Of a stretch of DNA of 64,000 bases, positions 17,201 through 25,419 are shown piece after piece. Each line of letters opens with the position of its first letter. The stretch's first letter is position 1. The stretch is from OLB7 sp966250335 (GTDB lineage: Bacteria > Bacteroidota > Ignavibacteria > OLB7), in contig CBINGZ010000011.1 in NCBI GenBank assembly GCA_966250335.1, positions 62,001 to 126,000 of the forward strand. Direction: 5' to 3'. The translations under genes were made by a program, and so were the position numbers. The notes under the pieces were generated by a model that saw only the letters and a program-made list of their open reading frames with translations, was not told the DNA's origin and searched no databases.

Positions 17201-18277
17201 TTACAGCCACTTCTTTTTCCTGAAAAACATGAACATCGCAATAGCCGTGAAGATCATCAGGCCCCATGCGATAAGATATCCGTACTTCCAGTGAAGCTCC
17301 GGCATGATGTCGAAGTTCATCCCGTACACCCCCGCGATGAAGGTGAGGGGGAGGAAGAAGGTGGAGAAGAGGGTGAGAACCTTCATGATCTCGTTCAACC
17401 TGTTGGAGCCCATCGAGAGATGGGCGTCCAGAAGGCTGGTCGTGATATCGCGATACGATTCGATCAGCTCGTACGCCCGCACCAGATGGTCGAGGACGTT
17501 CCGGTAGTAGGCGATCTCCGCCTCCGTGATCAGCTCGAACTCGTGCCGCGCCAGCCTGAAGACCATCTCCCGCTGATAACTCGTGATGCGACGCAGTCTG
17601 AAGAGCATCCGCTTGGTGGAGAGTATCCCGGGGAGGGTCTTCGGGGAATAGGCGCGGAACACCGTATCCTCCAGCGCGTCGATGTTGGTGTCGAACATAT
17701 CGAGCAGCACCGAATACCTGTCGACCATGTTGTCCAGGATCAGGTGGTAGATGTAGTCCGGTCCCCTGCGGATCGTATGCGGATTCCTGTAGCAGAGGGA
17801 GAGGACCTGCTCGATCTCGCCGGCGGGCTCGTAGTGGTGCGTTACGATATAGTTCGCGCCGATGAAGGTGTTGAGCTGCCGGGTCCGCACTTCGGTGATG
17901 ACCCGCGGCTCGTCGTCGTCGTGCCCCTTCTTCCGCTTCCTGTGCTTCACATGTTCGATCTCGGGAGCGGGGGAGCTCGTCACCTCGATCGGGTTGATGA
18001 TGCAGAAGAGGTAGGCGCCGTAATCCTCCACCTTCGGCAGGTGGTCCCCATGCTTCGGGGAGACCCGTTCACGCTGGCAGTCGAGGATCGCAAGATGATG
18101 GAAGTTGAAGATCTCGCTCAGGATGATCTGCTCCTCCTCCGGTGTCGGGCCGTCCATGTCGACCCAGATCAGCAGCTCGGGTCCGCCGGGGGAGGCCCCC
18201 GCCGAGATCTGCCGGAGTTCATCGATCGTGATGCGACGTACCGACGTTGCGTTGTCGGAGACCTGTATCGTTGTCAT
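17201..18277 (-). CDS. corA: CorA family Mg2+/Co2+ channel
   Basis: A 358-aa divalent-cation channel. The N-terminal ~290 residues form the cytoplasmic funnel domain. Two C-terminal helices flank the diagnostic pore motif GVYGMNF (in FLPLTFIAGVYGMNFDIMPE), followed by a second helix and a basic tail FRKKKWL. An Asp/His-rich insertion (KRKKGHDDDEP) near residue 113 could bind metal. Its ATG overlaps the stop of the recombinase-like gene by four bases, so the two are translationally coupled. Confidence 0.95.
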   Translation of the reverse strand: MTTIQVSDNATSVRRITIDELRQISAGASPGGPELLIWVDMDGPTPEEEQIILSEIFNFHHLAILDCQRERVSPKHGDHLPKVEDYGAYLFCIINPIEVTSSPAPEIEHVKHRKRKKGHDDDEPRVITEVRTRQLNTFIGANYIVTHHYEPAGEIEQVLSLCYRNPHTIRRGPDYIYHLILDNMVDRYSVLLDMFDTNIDALEDTVFRAYSPKTLPGILSTKRMLFRLRRITSYQREMVFRLARHEFELITEAEIAYYRNVLDHLVRAYELIESYRDITTSLLDAHLSMGSNRLNEIMKVLTLFSTFFLPLTFIAGVYGMNFDIMPELHWKYGYLIAWGLMIFTAIAMFMFFRKKKWL

Positions 18278-19239
18278 TCTTCAGGGGGAAGATCGAGCGA
18301 TTCCGAAGCCGCCTCCCGGCCCACCCGGCCGCGAAGCTTGAAATAGAGCTGGGCGGTGGGGCGCCATTCGATCCGCATTCTCTTCATCACCTCGTCCACC
18401 GTGGCGCCGGCGTCGACCATCATCAGCCCCGCGGTGTGGCGGAGCGAAAAGGGAGTGAGCCGCCGGTCGCGATCCTGCTTGACGCCGCTGGCCCGCAGCC
18501 ACCGGTTGACCGCTTCACGCATCCCGCGCGAGGTCATCCGCCGACCGTGCGTCCTGTTGCTCATGCTGACGAAGAGGGGGGCGGCCGGGTCGATCTCCCC
18601 CCCCTGGAACCGGCGGGAGATGTAGTCGTCGATCGCCGCCCGCGTCTCCGGGGGGACCGACACGGCCTCATCCTTCAATCGTCGCCCCTTTCCCTGCACG
18701 TTGATCACGGCTCCCGCCGCCGCGTTGTTTCTCATATCTCCGATATCGGCCAGGAGGCATTCATGCTCCGAGAGGGCGCATCCCAGCATCAGCCGTATCA
18801 GGGCGTTGTCGCGCGCTCCCTGAAGGCTCTCGGTCTCGATCGCCGCCAGGAGGGCGTCGACCTCCTCGTAGGTCAGGAATGTCCTGGAATGCCGCGAGGG
18901 ACGCCGTCCCCCCACGACCCGCTTGGCCGGGTTCACCGAGAGGACGCCGATATCGATCAGATACTGGCAGAACCTGCGCAGCGCCGTCATGTAGGTGGCG
19001 ATTGAAACGTTCTGGAGTCCTTTCCGTTCCGACAGGTGGCGTTTGTACCGCTCCACGTCGCGGACCCGGAAGCGGAAGCGCTTATCGACCGGAAACCACT
19101 TGATGAAGTCACGCAGGGCGCGTTGATACGTTCCCCGCGTCTCCGGGCTCTTCCTCTCGCATTCCTTGAGGAATCCTTCGTAGTGATCGACCAGTTCTTT
19201 AAGCGTGAGCTGCAGCGGTTGTATCGACTCTTCGATCAT
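18274..19239 (-). CDS. tyrosine recombinase-like protein, catalytically degenerate
   Basis: A 321-aa XerC/D-like protein with an N-terminal SAM-like core-binding domain (residues ~10-105, including YMTALRRFCQYL) and a C-terminal catalytic-type fold (~115-305). Aligned by eye to XerD motifs, Arg I (TGLRxSE) reads GCALSE with Ala155, and the His of HxLRH is Phe264 (FSLRH). The box II His (LGHxxxxTT) is lost in RMRIEWRPTA. Lys184, Arg267 and Tyr299 remain. This suggests a DNA-binding protein with impaired or no strand exchange. Start ATG 19239 is chosen because residues before it do not fit the family. Length is normal. Confidence 0.75.
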   Translation of the reverse strand: MIEESIQPLQLTLKELVDHYEGFLKECERKSPETRGTYQRALRDFIKWFPVDKRFRFRVRDVERYKRHLSERKGLQNVSIATYMTALRRFCQYLIDIGVLSVNPAKRVVGGRRPSRHSRTFLTYEEVDALLAAIETESLQGARDNALIRLMLGCALSEHECLLADIGDMRNNAAAGAVINVQGKGRRLKDEAVSVPPETRAAIDDYISRRFQGGEIDPAAPLFVSMSNRTHGRRMTSRGMREAVNRWLRASGVKQDRDRRLTPFSLRHTAGLMMVDAGATVDEVMKRMRIEWRPTAQLYFKLRGRVGREAASESLDLPPEE

Positions 19240-19403
19240 CTGTGCGCGAGTTCGTATGGTCCCGGGAGGTTCGTGCGGCGAGCGCGAAAGTACGACGCCG
19301 GACCCTCTCCGCACAACCGCGCGCCGCGATCCGCGTCCATGAACCGAAAGAGTATCGGAAAGGGGATTGGGGCGGGCCCGAATTGTAGTTATTTTCGTCG
19401 AAA

Positions 19404-19880
19404 ATGGCCGGATACAAAGGACATATCTCCGCGGGCATCATCTTCGCCTCTCTTCTGCTGGTCGGGATGAGCTACACGTCGCTGGCCGAGGCGATGCCGC
19501 TGACCGAACGGCTGCTGAAGAGCCTCGTCATCATCTGGCTGGCGGTCCTCTTCGCCCTTTTTCCCGATATCGACATCAAGAGCAAGGGGCAGGCGCTCTT
19601 CTACCGTCTCTTCTTTCTCCTGGATCTCTTTCTGCTGGTTCAGGGGATGTACGTGCAGGCGGCGCTCCTCGGCTTTCTGGCGCTGCTGCCGATCCTCAGC
19701 AGGCATCGCGGGTGGACCCATACCTACTGGGCGATGCTCCTGATCCCCGCTCCGATCCTGATCGGCCCGATGTACCTGGCCGGGACGCCGACCCTGGATG
19801 GGCTGCCGTATTATCTTGGGGCCGTCGCGGGGTATTTCAGTCATCTTGTGGCCGATGGAATGATCCTCGGCCGGCGGTGA
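19404..19880 (+). CDS. YdjM-like membrane-bound metal-dependent hydrolase family protein
   Basis: A 158-aa membrane protein of the DUF457/YdjM family. It has an N-terminal conserved GHISAGIIFA, helices around residues 35-55 and 65-95, the metal-site-like motif HRGWTHTYW (about 98-106), and VAGYFSHLVADGM near the C-terminus. His and Asp residues are placed as in the family. Upstream, ATTG and TATTTTCG spaced 20 bp apart lie only six bases before the ATG, so the mRNA could have almost no leader; this is tentative. It diverges from the recombinase-like gene. Confidence 0.82.
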   Translation: MAGYKGHISAGIIFASLLLVGMSYTSLAEAMPLTERLLKSLVIIWLAVLFALFPDIDIKSKGQALFYRLFFLLDLFLLVQGMYVQAALLGFLALLPILSRHRGWTHTYWAMLLIPAPILIGPMYLAGTPTLDGLPYYLGAVAGYFSHLVADGMILGRR

Positions 19881-20094
19881 CCGGCGCGCGGGAAATCATG
19901 AATCGGGATAAACTAGGGCCCGACGTCGCGCGTCGTTGTTATGTGCCCGAACGATCGGGCCCGAGCCGCCGAGGAAACGCCTCCGGCGGTCATCGTGTTA
20001 TGAAACGGCGGGCGGCCGGTCGATGAATCGCGCATCGGCGAAGGGAAGGATGAACAGTTCGGGAACCGCAGTACAACGATAGGAATCAACGATA

Positions 20095-20229
20095 ATGGAT
20101 CTGGCTCTTGTTCTTGCAGCGCTGCTGCTGTTTCTTCCTCCGTTTGTTCTTCGTCGGCGCGCCGAGCGGTCCGTGCGGCCGATCCGCGTCCGCGCGGAGT
20201 ACAGGCGGTTTCGCCGGAGTCGCGACTAA
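20095..20229 (+). CDS. 44-aa single-helix membrane microprotein upstream of recO
   Basis: A short ORF encodes one hydrophobic helix (residues 3-19, LALVLAALLLFLPPFVL) followed by a strongly basic cytosolic tail with about 12 Arg. Its TAA (20227-20229) touches the GTG start of recO at 20230, so translation would be coupled. The bases before it read CAACGATAATG, with no Shine-Dalgarno sequence. Regular Leu-rich helix plus Arg tail and the exact junction argue for a real gene; there is no homolog evidence. The rest of the 19881-20094 gap shows no ORF. Confidence 0.5.
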   Translation: MDLALVLAALLLFLPPFVLRRRAERSVRPIRVRAEYRRFRRSRD

Positions 20230-21009
20230 GTGATCCTCCAGTCGGACGTCGTCGTCCTGCATACACGGCGCTTTCGCGAATCGAGCATGATCGTCACCAT
20301 CTTCTCCCGTGATCGGGGGAAGCTGACGGTGATCGCGCGCGGCGTCCTGCAACCGAAAAGCAAATATCGCGCCGTGATTCATCCCATGGCCCATCTCTCC
20401 ACCGTGATCTACTGGAAGGAGGGGAGGGAGCTTCAGAACCTTTCCGACGCCGAGCCGGTGGAGCGGTTTCCCCGCCTGATGGGGAGTCTGGAGGGGATGT
20501 CGGCGGCCCTCGGGATGCTGGAGCTGGTGCATGCGGTGACGCAGGCGGAGGACGCGAACGCCGGGATCTTCGACGCGCTCGTCGAATCTCTCAGGGCGAT
20601 GGAACGGGAATCGGCCTCGGAGGCCGCCGTCTCTCTCTGGTTCACGATCCGGCTTGCGTCGCTCCTCGGCTACGCGATCCGTACCGATGAGTGCGGGGTA
20701 TGCGAGGAACGGTTCATCCTTGAGCCCGCCCCGATCCCTTTCAGTCTCGCGATCGGCGCCCCCCTCTGCGCGGAGCACAGAGATGCCGTGGCCTACAGGA
20801 TGCTCTCGCCGGAGGCGTTCGACCTTCTGGCGACCCTCCGTACCGCCGATGTCGAGGCGGCCTCGCGGATGACCCCGTCGGTCGGGGCTGCCGTCGAGCT
20901 GCAGGATACGATGGCGTCGTTCATCCGCTATCATGTCGAGGGGCTGCGGAAGCTCAAGGTCGGTCTGGTCGCCGCCAAGGTTCTCAGCGAGCCGACGACC
21001 GGCGCCTGA
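20230..21009 (+). CDS. recO: DNA repair protein RecO
   Basis: A 259-aa recombination mediator that works with RecR/RecF to load RecA on gapped DNA. The N-terminal OB-fold begins LQSDVVVLHTRRFRESSMIVT. The helical C-terminal domain has a zinc-knuckle-like pair, CGVCEERF and later LCAEH (about residues 156-180), typical of RecO. The start is GTG 20230, immediately after the stop of the 44-codon ORF. Length is normal. Confidence 0.92.
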   Translation: MILQSDVVVLHTRRFRESSMIVTIFSRDRGKLTVIARGVLQPKSKYRAVIHPMAHLSTVIYWKEGRELQNLSDAEPVERFPRLMGSLEGMSAALGMLELVHAVTQAEDANAGIFDALVESLRAMERESASEAAVSLWFTIRLASLLGYAIRTDECGVCEERFILEPAPIPFSLAIGAPLCAEHRDAVAYRMLSPEAFDLLATLRTADVEAASRMTPSVGAAVELQDTMASFIRYHVEGLRKLKVGLVAAKVLSEPTTGA

Positions 21010-21280
21010 GGGAAGCTTCCCGGGCCTTGTGAAACAACCGAAGTTTCGGTCCCGTACCGGCGCCCCGGTACGATGCTGGAATCGCCGATGTGAAGGAATG
21101 CAACCGATCGGAAGAGCAGGGAACGGATGGCGAACAACCGAGTCTAACGCAGAAGAACGTAAAGGTCGTCACCCTGGCCGATCGAGAGGAACCACACACC
21201 GGCCGTTATATCCCAGGTACCGAAGTAATATCGTAGAGCGTTATTCCATGTCAATAGGAAGGAAGAAGGAGGAACGAGAA

Positions 21281-22810
21281 ATGTCGAAAAAGCAGCTATG
21301 GATAGTCGGTTTTCTGATGGCCGCGTGCGTCGCCGTCGGAGTGTTCATCGCCAGTGATTTCAAGGCCGTTCCGTTCGGACTGGCGGCGCCGGACGTCAAG
21401 CTGGGCGCGGATGCGCCGCCGGTATCGCCGACCAACGAGATCCGCGTGCTCAACGACGCCTTCGTTGCGGTCAGCAAGGCCGTGACCGATCAGGTCGTCG
21501 CCATCACCGTGACCTCCAAGGGACGCCCGGCGAGCTCGCAGGATGAGGAAGATCCGTTCGATCCGTTCGGGATGTTCCAGTTCAAGTCCCCGCAGCCGTC
21601 GCGCGGTTCGGGCTCCGGCGTGATCATCACGCAGGACGGCTATATCCTTACGAACAACCATGTCGTCGAATCCGCCGCCGAAGGGGGTGGCATAGAGGTC
21701 GATCTTCACGACGGACGTCATTTCGACGCCACCGTGATCGGTCGCGATCCGCTGACCGACCTGGCCGTCATCAGGATCGAGGCGACCGGCCTTTCCGCCG
21801 CGGCGCTCGGGAACAGCGACGAGGCCCAGGTGGGACAGATCGTGCTCGCCGTCGGCAACCCGCTCGGGCTGAACTCCACGGTCACGCAGGGAATCGTCTC
21901 GGCGCTCGGCCGCGGTCAGCTCAACCTCAACACGAACGAGCAGGGATACGGCGTCGAGGACTTCATCCAGACCGATGCGGCGATCAACCCGGGGAACTCC
22001 GGCGGCGGCCTCTTCGATCTGCGCGGCGCCCTCATCGGCATCAACGCGGCGATCGCCTCCCGCACCGGCTACTATCAGGGCTACGGCTTCGCCATCCCGA
22101 TCAACCTGGCCCGCTCCGTGGCCCAGGATATCATCGAGGACGGCAAGATCAACCGCGGTTATATCGGCGTCCGCATCGAGGCCGTCAACCAGAGCCTGCG
22201 CAAGGCGCTCGGTCTCGGCAACCGTGACGGCGTCCTGATCCAGGAGACGATGCCGGGAAGCTCGGCCGCCGCTGCCGGTCTCAAGCAGGGGGATGTGATC
22301 CTCCAGGTCGACGGCATCTCCGTCCGCACGCCGAACCACCTGCAGAACCTGGTCGCCCAGAAGCGCTCCGGACAGCAGGTGAAGCTGACGATCTATCGCG
22401 ACGGCCAGACGTTCGACCGGAACGTCTCGCTGAAGCCGAAGGAGGAGGAGGCCGAGGAGGAGATCAGCACCATCTCGCGCGATCGCTCGGAGCGGAGCGG
22501 GGAGGATGAGTCCTCGAGCGTCAGCATCCCGTCGGTCGGCATGGACGTGAAGACCCTGGATGCCCAGGGACGGAAGCGGAGCGGCGTCGACAAGGGAGCA
22601 GAAGTGACGGCGACCGAACTCTACGGCGAGGCCTCCAGCCAGGGGATCGCCCGGGGTGACGTCATCGTCGGCGCCAACCGGAAGCAGATCGCCAGCGCCG
22701 CCGATCTGAAGAGGATCATGGAGGATGCATCGCCGGGCGATGTCGTGCTCCTGCAGGTGAAGGGACGCAGCGGAGCCACGCGACTGGTGGCCGTCGAGGT
22801 CAAGCCCTGA
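21281..22810 (+). CDS. htrA: HtrA/DegP-type periplasmic serine protease
   Basis: A 509-aa Do-like protease and chaperone of the envelope stress response. One N-terminal membrane/signal helix (residues 6-24) precedes the trypsin-like domain with triad His127 (LTNNHVVES), Asp160 (DPLTDLAVI) and Ser240 (NPGNSGGGLFD). Two PDZ domains follow (about 290-385 and 430-509), joined by an acidic linker (KPKEEEAEEE). The start is ATG 21281, preceded by AGAAGGAGG at 21263-21271; an upstream in-frame ATG at 21248 lacks such a site. The 271-bp gap before it holds no gene, only an ATATCGTA motif at 21228-21235. Confidence 0.95.
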   Translation: MSKKQLWIVGFLMAACVAVGVFIASDFKAVPFGLAAPDVKLGADAPPVSPTNEIRVLNDAFVAVSKAVTDQVVAITVTSKGRPASSQDEEDPFDPFGMFQFKSPQPSRGSGSGVIITQDGYILTNNHVVESAAEGGGIEVDLHDGRHFDATVIGRDPLTDLAVIRIEATGLSAAALGNSDEAQVGQIVLAVGNPLGLNSTVTQGIVSALGRGQLNLNTNEQGYGVEDFIQTDAAINPGNSGGGLFDLRGALIGINAAIASRTGYYQGYGFAIPINLARSVAQDIIEDGKINRGYIGVRIEAVNQSLRKALGLGNRDGVLIQETMPGSSAAAAGLKQGDVILQVDGISVRTPNHLQNLVAQKRSGQQVKLTIYRDGQTFDRNVSLKPKEEEAEEEISTISRDRSERSGEDESSSVSIPSVGMDVKTLDAQGRKRSGVDKGAEVTATELYGEASSQGIARGDVIVGANRKQIASAADLKRIMEDASPGDVVLLQVKGRSGATRLVAVEVKP

Positions 22811-22836
22811 TCCGATCGCGATCTATCGTAATATCG

Positions 22837-22870
22837 GACGGCCCCATCGGAGTGATCCGGTGGGGCCGTC
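22837..22870 (+). terminator. hairpin terminator after htrA
   Basis: GACGGCCCCA (22837-22846) pairs perfectly with TGGGGCCGTC (22861-22870), with a smaller stem inside the loop. It is between the convergent ends of htrA and the DUF1015 gene. A TATCGTA motif precedes it at 22824-22830. Confidence 0.7.
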
Positions 22871-22884
22871 GTCGTTGAATCCCT

Positions 22885-24180
22885 CTACTCCGCCTTCCCC
22901 AGCGGGTTGAAGAGAAGACCGCTGGCGAGCTTCGGATAGAAGTAGGTGCTCTTCTGCGGCATGACCGATCCGGTTCCGGCGACGTCGACCACCTGCTCCA
23001 GCCGCGTCGCGTTCATCAGGAAGACGACCTGCGTCCCCGGCTCATCGGCGGCCGCGAACGCCTCGGCGGCGCTCTTGACGTAGCGCAGGTTCGTCTGCGC
23101 GGCCTGCGCCTCCTTCGTGATCCCCAGAACCCGCTCCAGGATGAACTCATGCAGCAGCGTGACATCGAGCTCCTTCACCGGGCCGGGGAGCGACGGGTCG
23201 ACGAGGGAGTCGATCGCCGCGTCGTCGCGGAGCCGCAGCAGCAGGAACCGCCCGCCGGAGGCCGCCAGGAACGACGGCCTGTCGGCGGAGCTCTCCAGCG
23301 CCCTCAGCCCTTCCTCGCGATCGCCGAACTCCTCGACCTCGAACGCCTCCGCAATCCCCGCCGACATCTTCTCCAGGTCGAACTCCGCCAACGAACCGAC
23401 GACCCGATGCGTTGGAAGGATCAGCAGACCGCCGTCGCTCATCGGCGCCAGGAAGATCATGATCCAGTCGTGGCCCCCCTCGGTGGAACCTTCGGCCGCC
23501 TCGCGGCGGAGTCGCGCGTACTCCAGCGCCGTCTCGTATCTATGATGTCCGTCCACGATATATACCGGGACCTCGCGCAGATCGGCGGCGATCGCGGTCG
23601 CCGCCTCCGGGTCGGTAAGACGCCAGAGGGTGTGGGCGACGCCGTCGGCGTCGACGGCATCGACGATCGGGTCGGCGTCGGTTGCCCGGGCGATCCGCTC
23701 GCGTGATTCCCCGCTCTCGTCGGCGTAGATGCCGAAGATCGCCTCCAGGTTGGCGTCGGTCGCGGTCATCAGCTTCAGGCGGTCGGCCTTCGGTCCGCTC
23801 AGGGTCCGCTCGTGGGGGAGGACCTTCCCCTCGGAGAAGGGGGAGAGGCGGACGCAGGTGATGAAGCCGAGCCGCTCGACGGCCTCGCCCGTGACCGGGT
23901 GGGTGAACCGCTGGCGGTAGGGGTAGAGGGCCTCCTCCCGCTCGCGCGTGAGCAATCCCCCGGTGATCCACGATCGGTAGAGATCGGCCGCGTCGCGATA
24001 TTTCGCGTCGTCGTTCCCGTCCGGCAGGATCAGGCGGATCACGTTGTGGGGATCGCGTGCGATCAGCGCCCTGCGCTTCTCGTCGCTGATGACGTCGTAC
24101 GGCGGGGCGATCACCGCGCCGAGATCCGGAACGCGGTCCGGATCGTATCGGTAAGGTCGAAACGGTTTGATATCAGGCAT
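22885..24180 (-). CDS. DUF1015 family protein
   Basis: A 431-aa cytosolic protein of the DUF1015 (COG4198-like) family. Family segments visible are IKPFRPYRYDP at the N-terminus, VIAPPYDVIS (residues ~23-32), NVIRLILPDG, YIVDGHHRYETALEYA mid-protein, and QVVFLMNATRLEQV near the C-terminus. Length is normal. Relatives often sit near serine-biosynthesis genes; none is here. The molecular function is not established. Confidence 0.88.
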   Translation of the reverse strand: MPDIKPFRPYRYDPDRVPDLGAVIAPPYDVISDEKRRALIARDPHNVIRLILPDGNDDAKYRDAADLYRSWITGGLLTREREEALYPYRQRFTHPVTGEAVERLGFITCVRLSPFSEGKVLPHERTLSGPKADRLKLMTATDANLEAIFGIYADESGESRERIARATDADPIVDAVDADGVAHTLWRLTDPEAATAIAADLREVPVYIVDGHHRYETALEYARLRREAAEGSTEGGHDWIMIFLAPMSDGGLLILPTHRVVGSLAEFDLEKMSAGIAEAFEVEEFGDREEGLRALESSADRPSFLAASGGRFLLLRLRDDAAIDSLVDPSLPGPVKELDVTLLHEFILERVLGITKEAQAAQTNLRYVKSAAEAFAAADEPGTQVVFLMNATRLEQVVDVAGTGSVMPQKSTYFYPKLASGLLFNPLGKAE

Positions 24181-24256
24181 TGCTCTTCGAAAGGAACTAT
24201 GTGGAATGTCGCTAAATTACTGCCTGAAGATCCTGAAGCAAACGAAGGAGACCACA

Positions 24257-24463
24257 ATGGCACGACCGGTACAGACAAGACGAGGACAGCGGTTCCTGGG
24301 GGACGACGACAACATGATCGTTCACGACCTGGAGTATTCGATCGGCGCATGCGAGATCGACGAGGTCCTGGACGAAGGGCGTGGTGTGCGGTTCGAGCCC
24401 GACACGCTGGCGCAGGCGCGGCTTGAGAAGTACCAGCCCTGCCGTCGCTGCGTCGATCGCTAG
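24257..24463 (+). CDS. small CxxC protein, unknown
   Basis: A 68-aa soluble protein, acidic in the middle, with three Cys: Cys33 and a CxxC pair near the C-terminus (KYQPCRRCVDR). The ATG at 24257 has AAGGAG at 24245-24250, a clear ribosome site that decides against the longer frame from 24167. It diverges from the DUF1015 gene and precedes an outer-membrane operon. I do not recognise the family; the CxxC could bind metal or be redox active. Confidence 0.6.
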   Translation: MARPVQTRRGQRFLGDDDNMIVHDLEYSIGACEIDEVLDEGRGVRFEPDTLAQARLEKYQPCRRCVDR

Positions 24464-24547
24464 CTAAACCCGGGGACCGGACGGCGCGTCGATCGGCCGT
24501 CGCGCAATGTGCACGATATGTCATCAGAACAACCAAGGAGAGATGTA

Positions 24548-25408
24548 ATGAAGTTCTGTGTTCCGATACTTCTGGCATGCTTAACGACGGCCGCGGCATG
24601 GGCCGATCCGCCGGAGGAGGATGTCCTTCGGCCGAACGTGCCGAGCAAGGGGGAATGGTTCGCCCAGTTCGATCTGGGGCTCAACTACACCATGATGGAC
24701 GGCAACCCCGTCTATCGCGGGCGTATTCTGGGGCTGGAGAATCTGACCAGCGATTTTCTGGAGTCGGCCGACGGGCTCGCGCCGCTGGTGAGCGCAACCG
24801 TGGGCTACAAGTTCACGCCGATGTTCGGGCTCGCCCTGCGGCTCGACTACGACGCCAAGGCGGCGGGGCGGAACGAGACGATGGTCGATACCTGCGAACT
24901 CTTCGATGTCGTCAACCAGACGGTCTTCCCGGCGCCGTTCACGGTGGAGAAGGATTATCAGGTCGATCTCGACTATCTCACCCTCTCACTCCTTCCTTCG
25001 ATCCACTTCGACAAGTTCTATCTCTTCGCCGGCCCCTCGGTCGGGATTCCCCTCTCCTCGTCGATCGTCGAGACCGACAGGATGGATGACGAGTCCCCCT
25101 GTTCCTATTTCTTCACCACGGACGACTCCACCAAGATCGTCACCGGTGAGGCGATAGGTCTGGAGGAGAACCTTCGGGTCGCCGTCAAGATCGGCGCCGG
25201 CTATACGATCGACATTGCCGACGACATCAGCCTGGTCCCGCAGGTCGGCCTCGATCTGGGGCTGACCGACGCCTTCAAGGAGGATGGCCTGATCGCCCTC
25301 TCCAAGCCCGGTGTCGAGCAGCCGCTCCAGTCTCTTCTGTTTATCGTCAACCACGCAATCCGGACGACCTCGCTGCAGGCATCGCTCGGTCTGAGAATCA
25401 ATCTATGA
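24548..25408 (+). CDS. outer-membrane beta-barrel protein
   Basis: A 286-aa porin-like protein (OMP_b-brl type). The signal peptide is MKFCVPILLACLTTAAAWA. It is followed by alternating strands (EWFAQFDLGLNYTMMDGN, VSATVGYKFTPMFGLALRLD and others) and a final strand ASLGLRINL. The start ATG 24548 has AAGGAGAG eight bases upstream. It is directly followed by an OmpA-family gene, so the two probably form an envelope unit. The ligand or pore specificity is unknown. Confidence 0.72.
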   Translation: MKFCVPILLACLTTAAAWADPPEEDVLRPNVPSKGEWFAQFDLGLNYTMMDGNPVYRGRILGLENLTSDFLESADGLAPLVSATVGYKFTPMFGLALRLDYDAKAAGRNETMVDTCELFDVVNQTVFPAPFTVEKDYQVDLDYLTLSLLPSIHFDKFYLFAGPSVGIPLSSSIVETDRMDDESPCSYFFTTDDSTKIVTGEAIGLEENLRVAVKIGAGYTIDIADDISLVPQVGLDLGLTDAFKEDGLIALSKPGVEQPLQSLLFIVNHAIRTTSLQASLGLRINL

Positions 25409-25419
25409 GGGGAGAAACC

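Noticed and set aside
18274..19239. Evidence of an integrated mobile element around the recombinase-like gene
   Set aside because: No attachment repeats, tRNA, phage or cargo genes flank it; neighbours are housekeeping and composition is unchanged.
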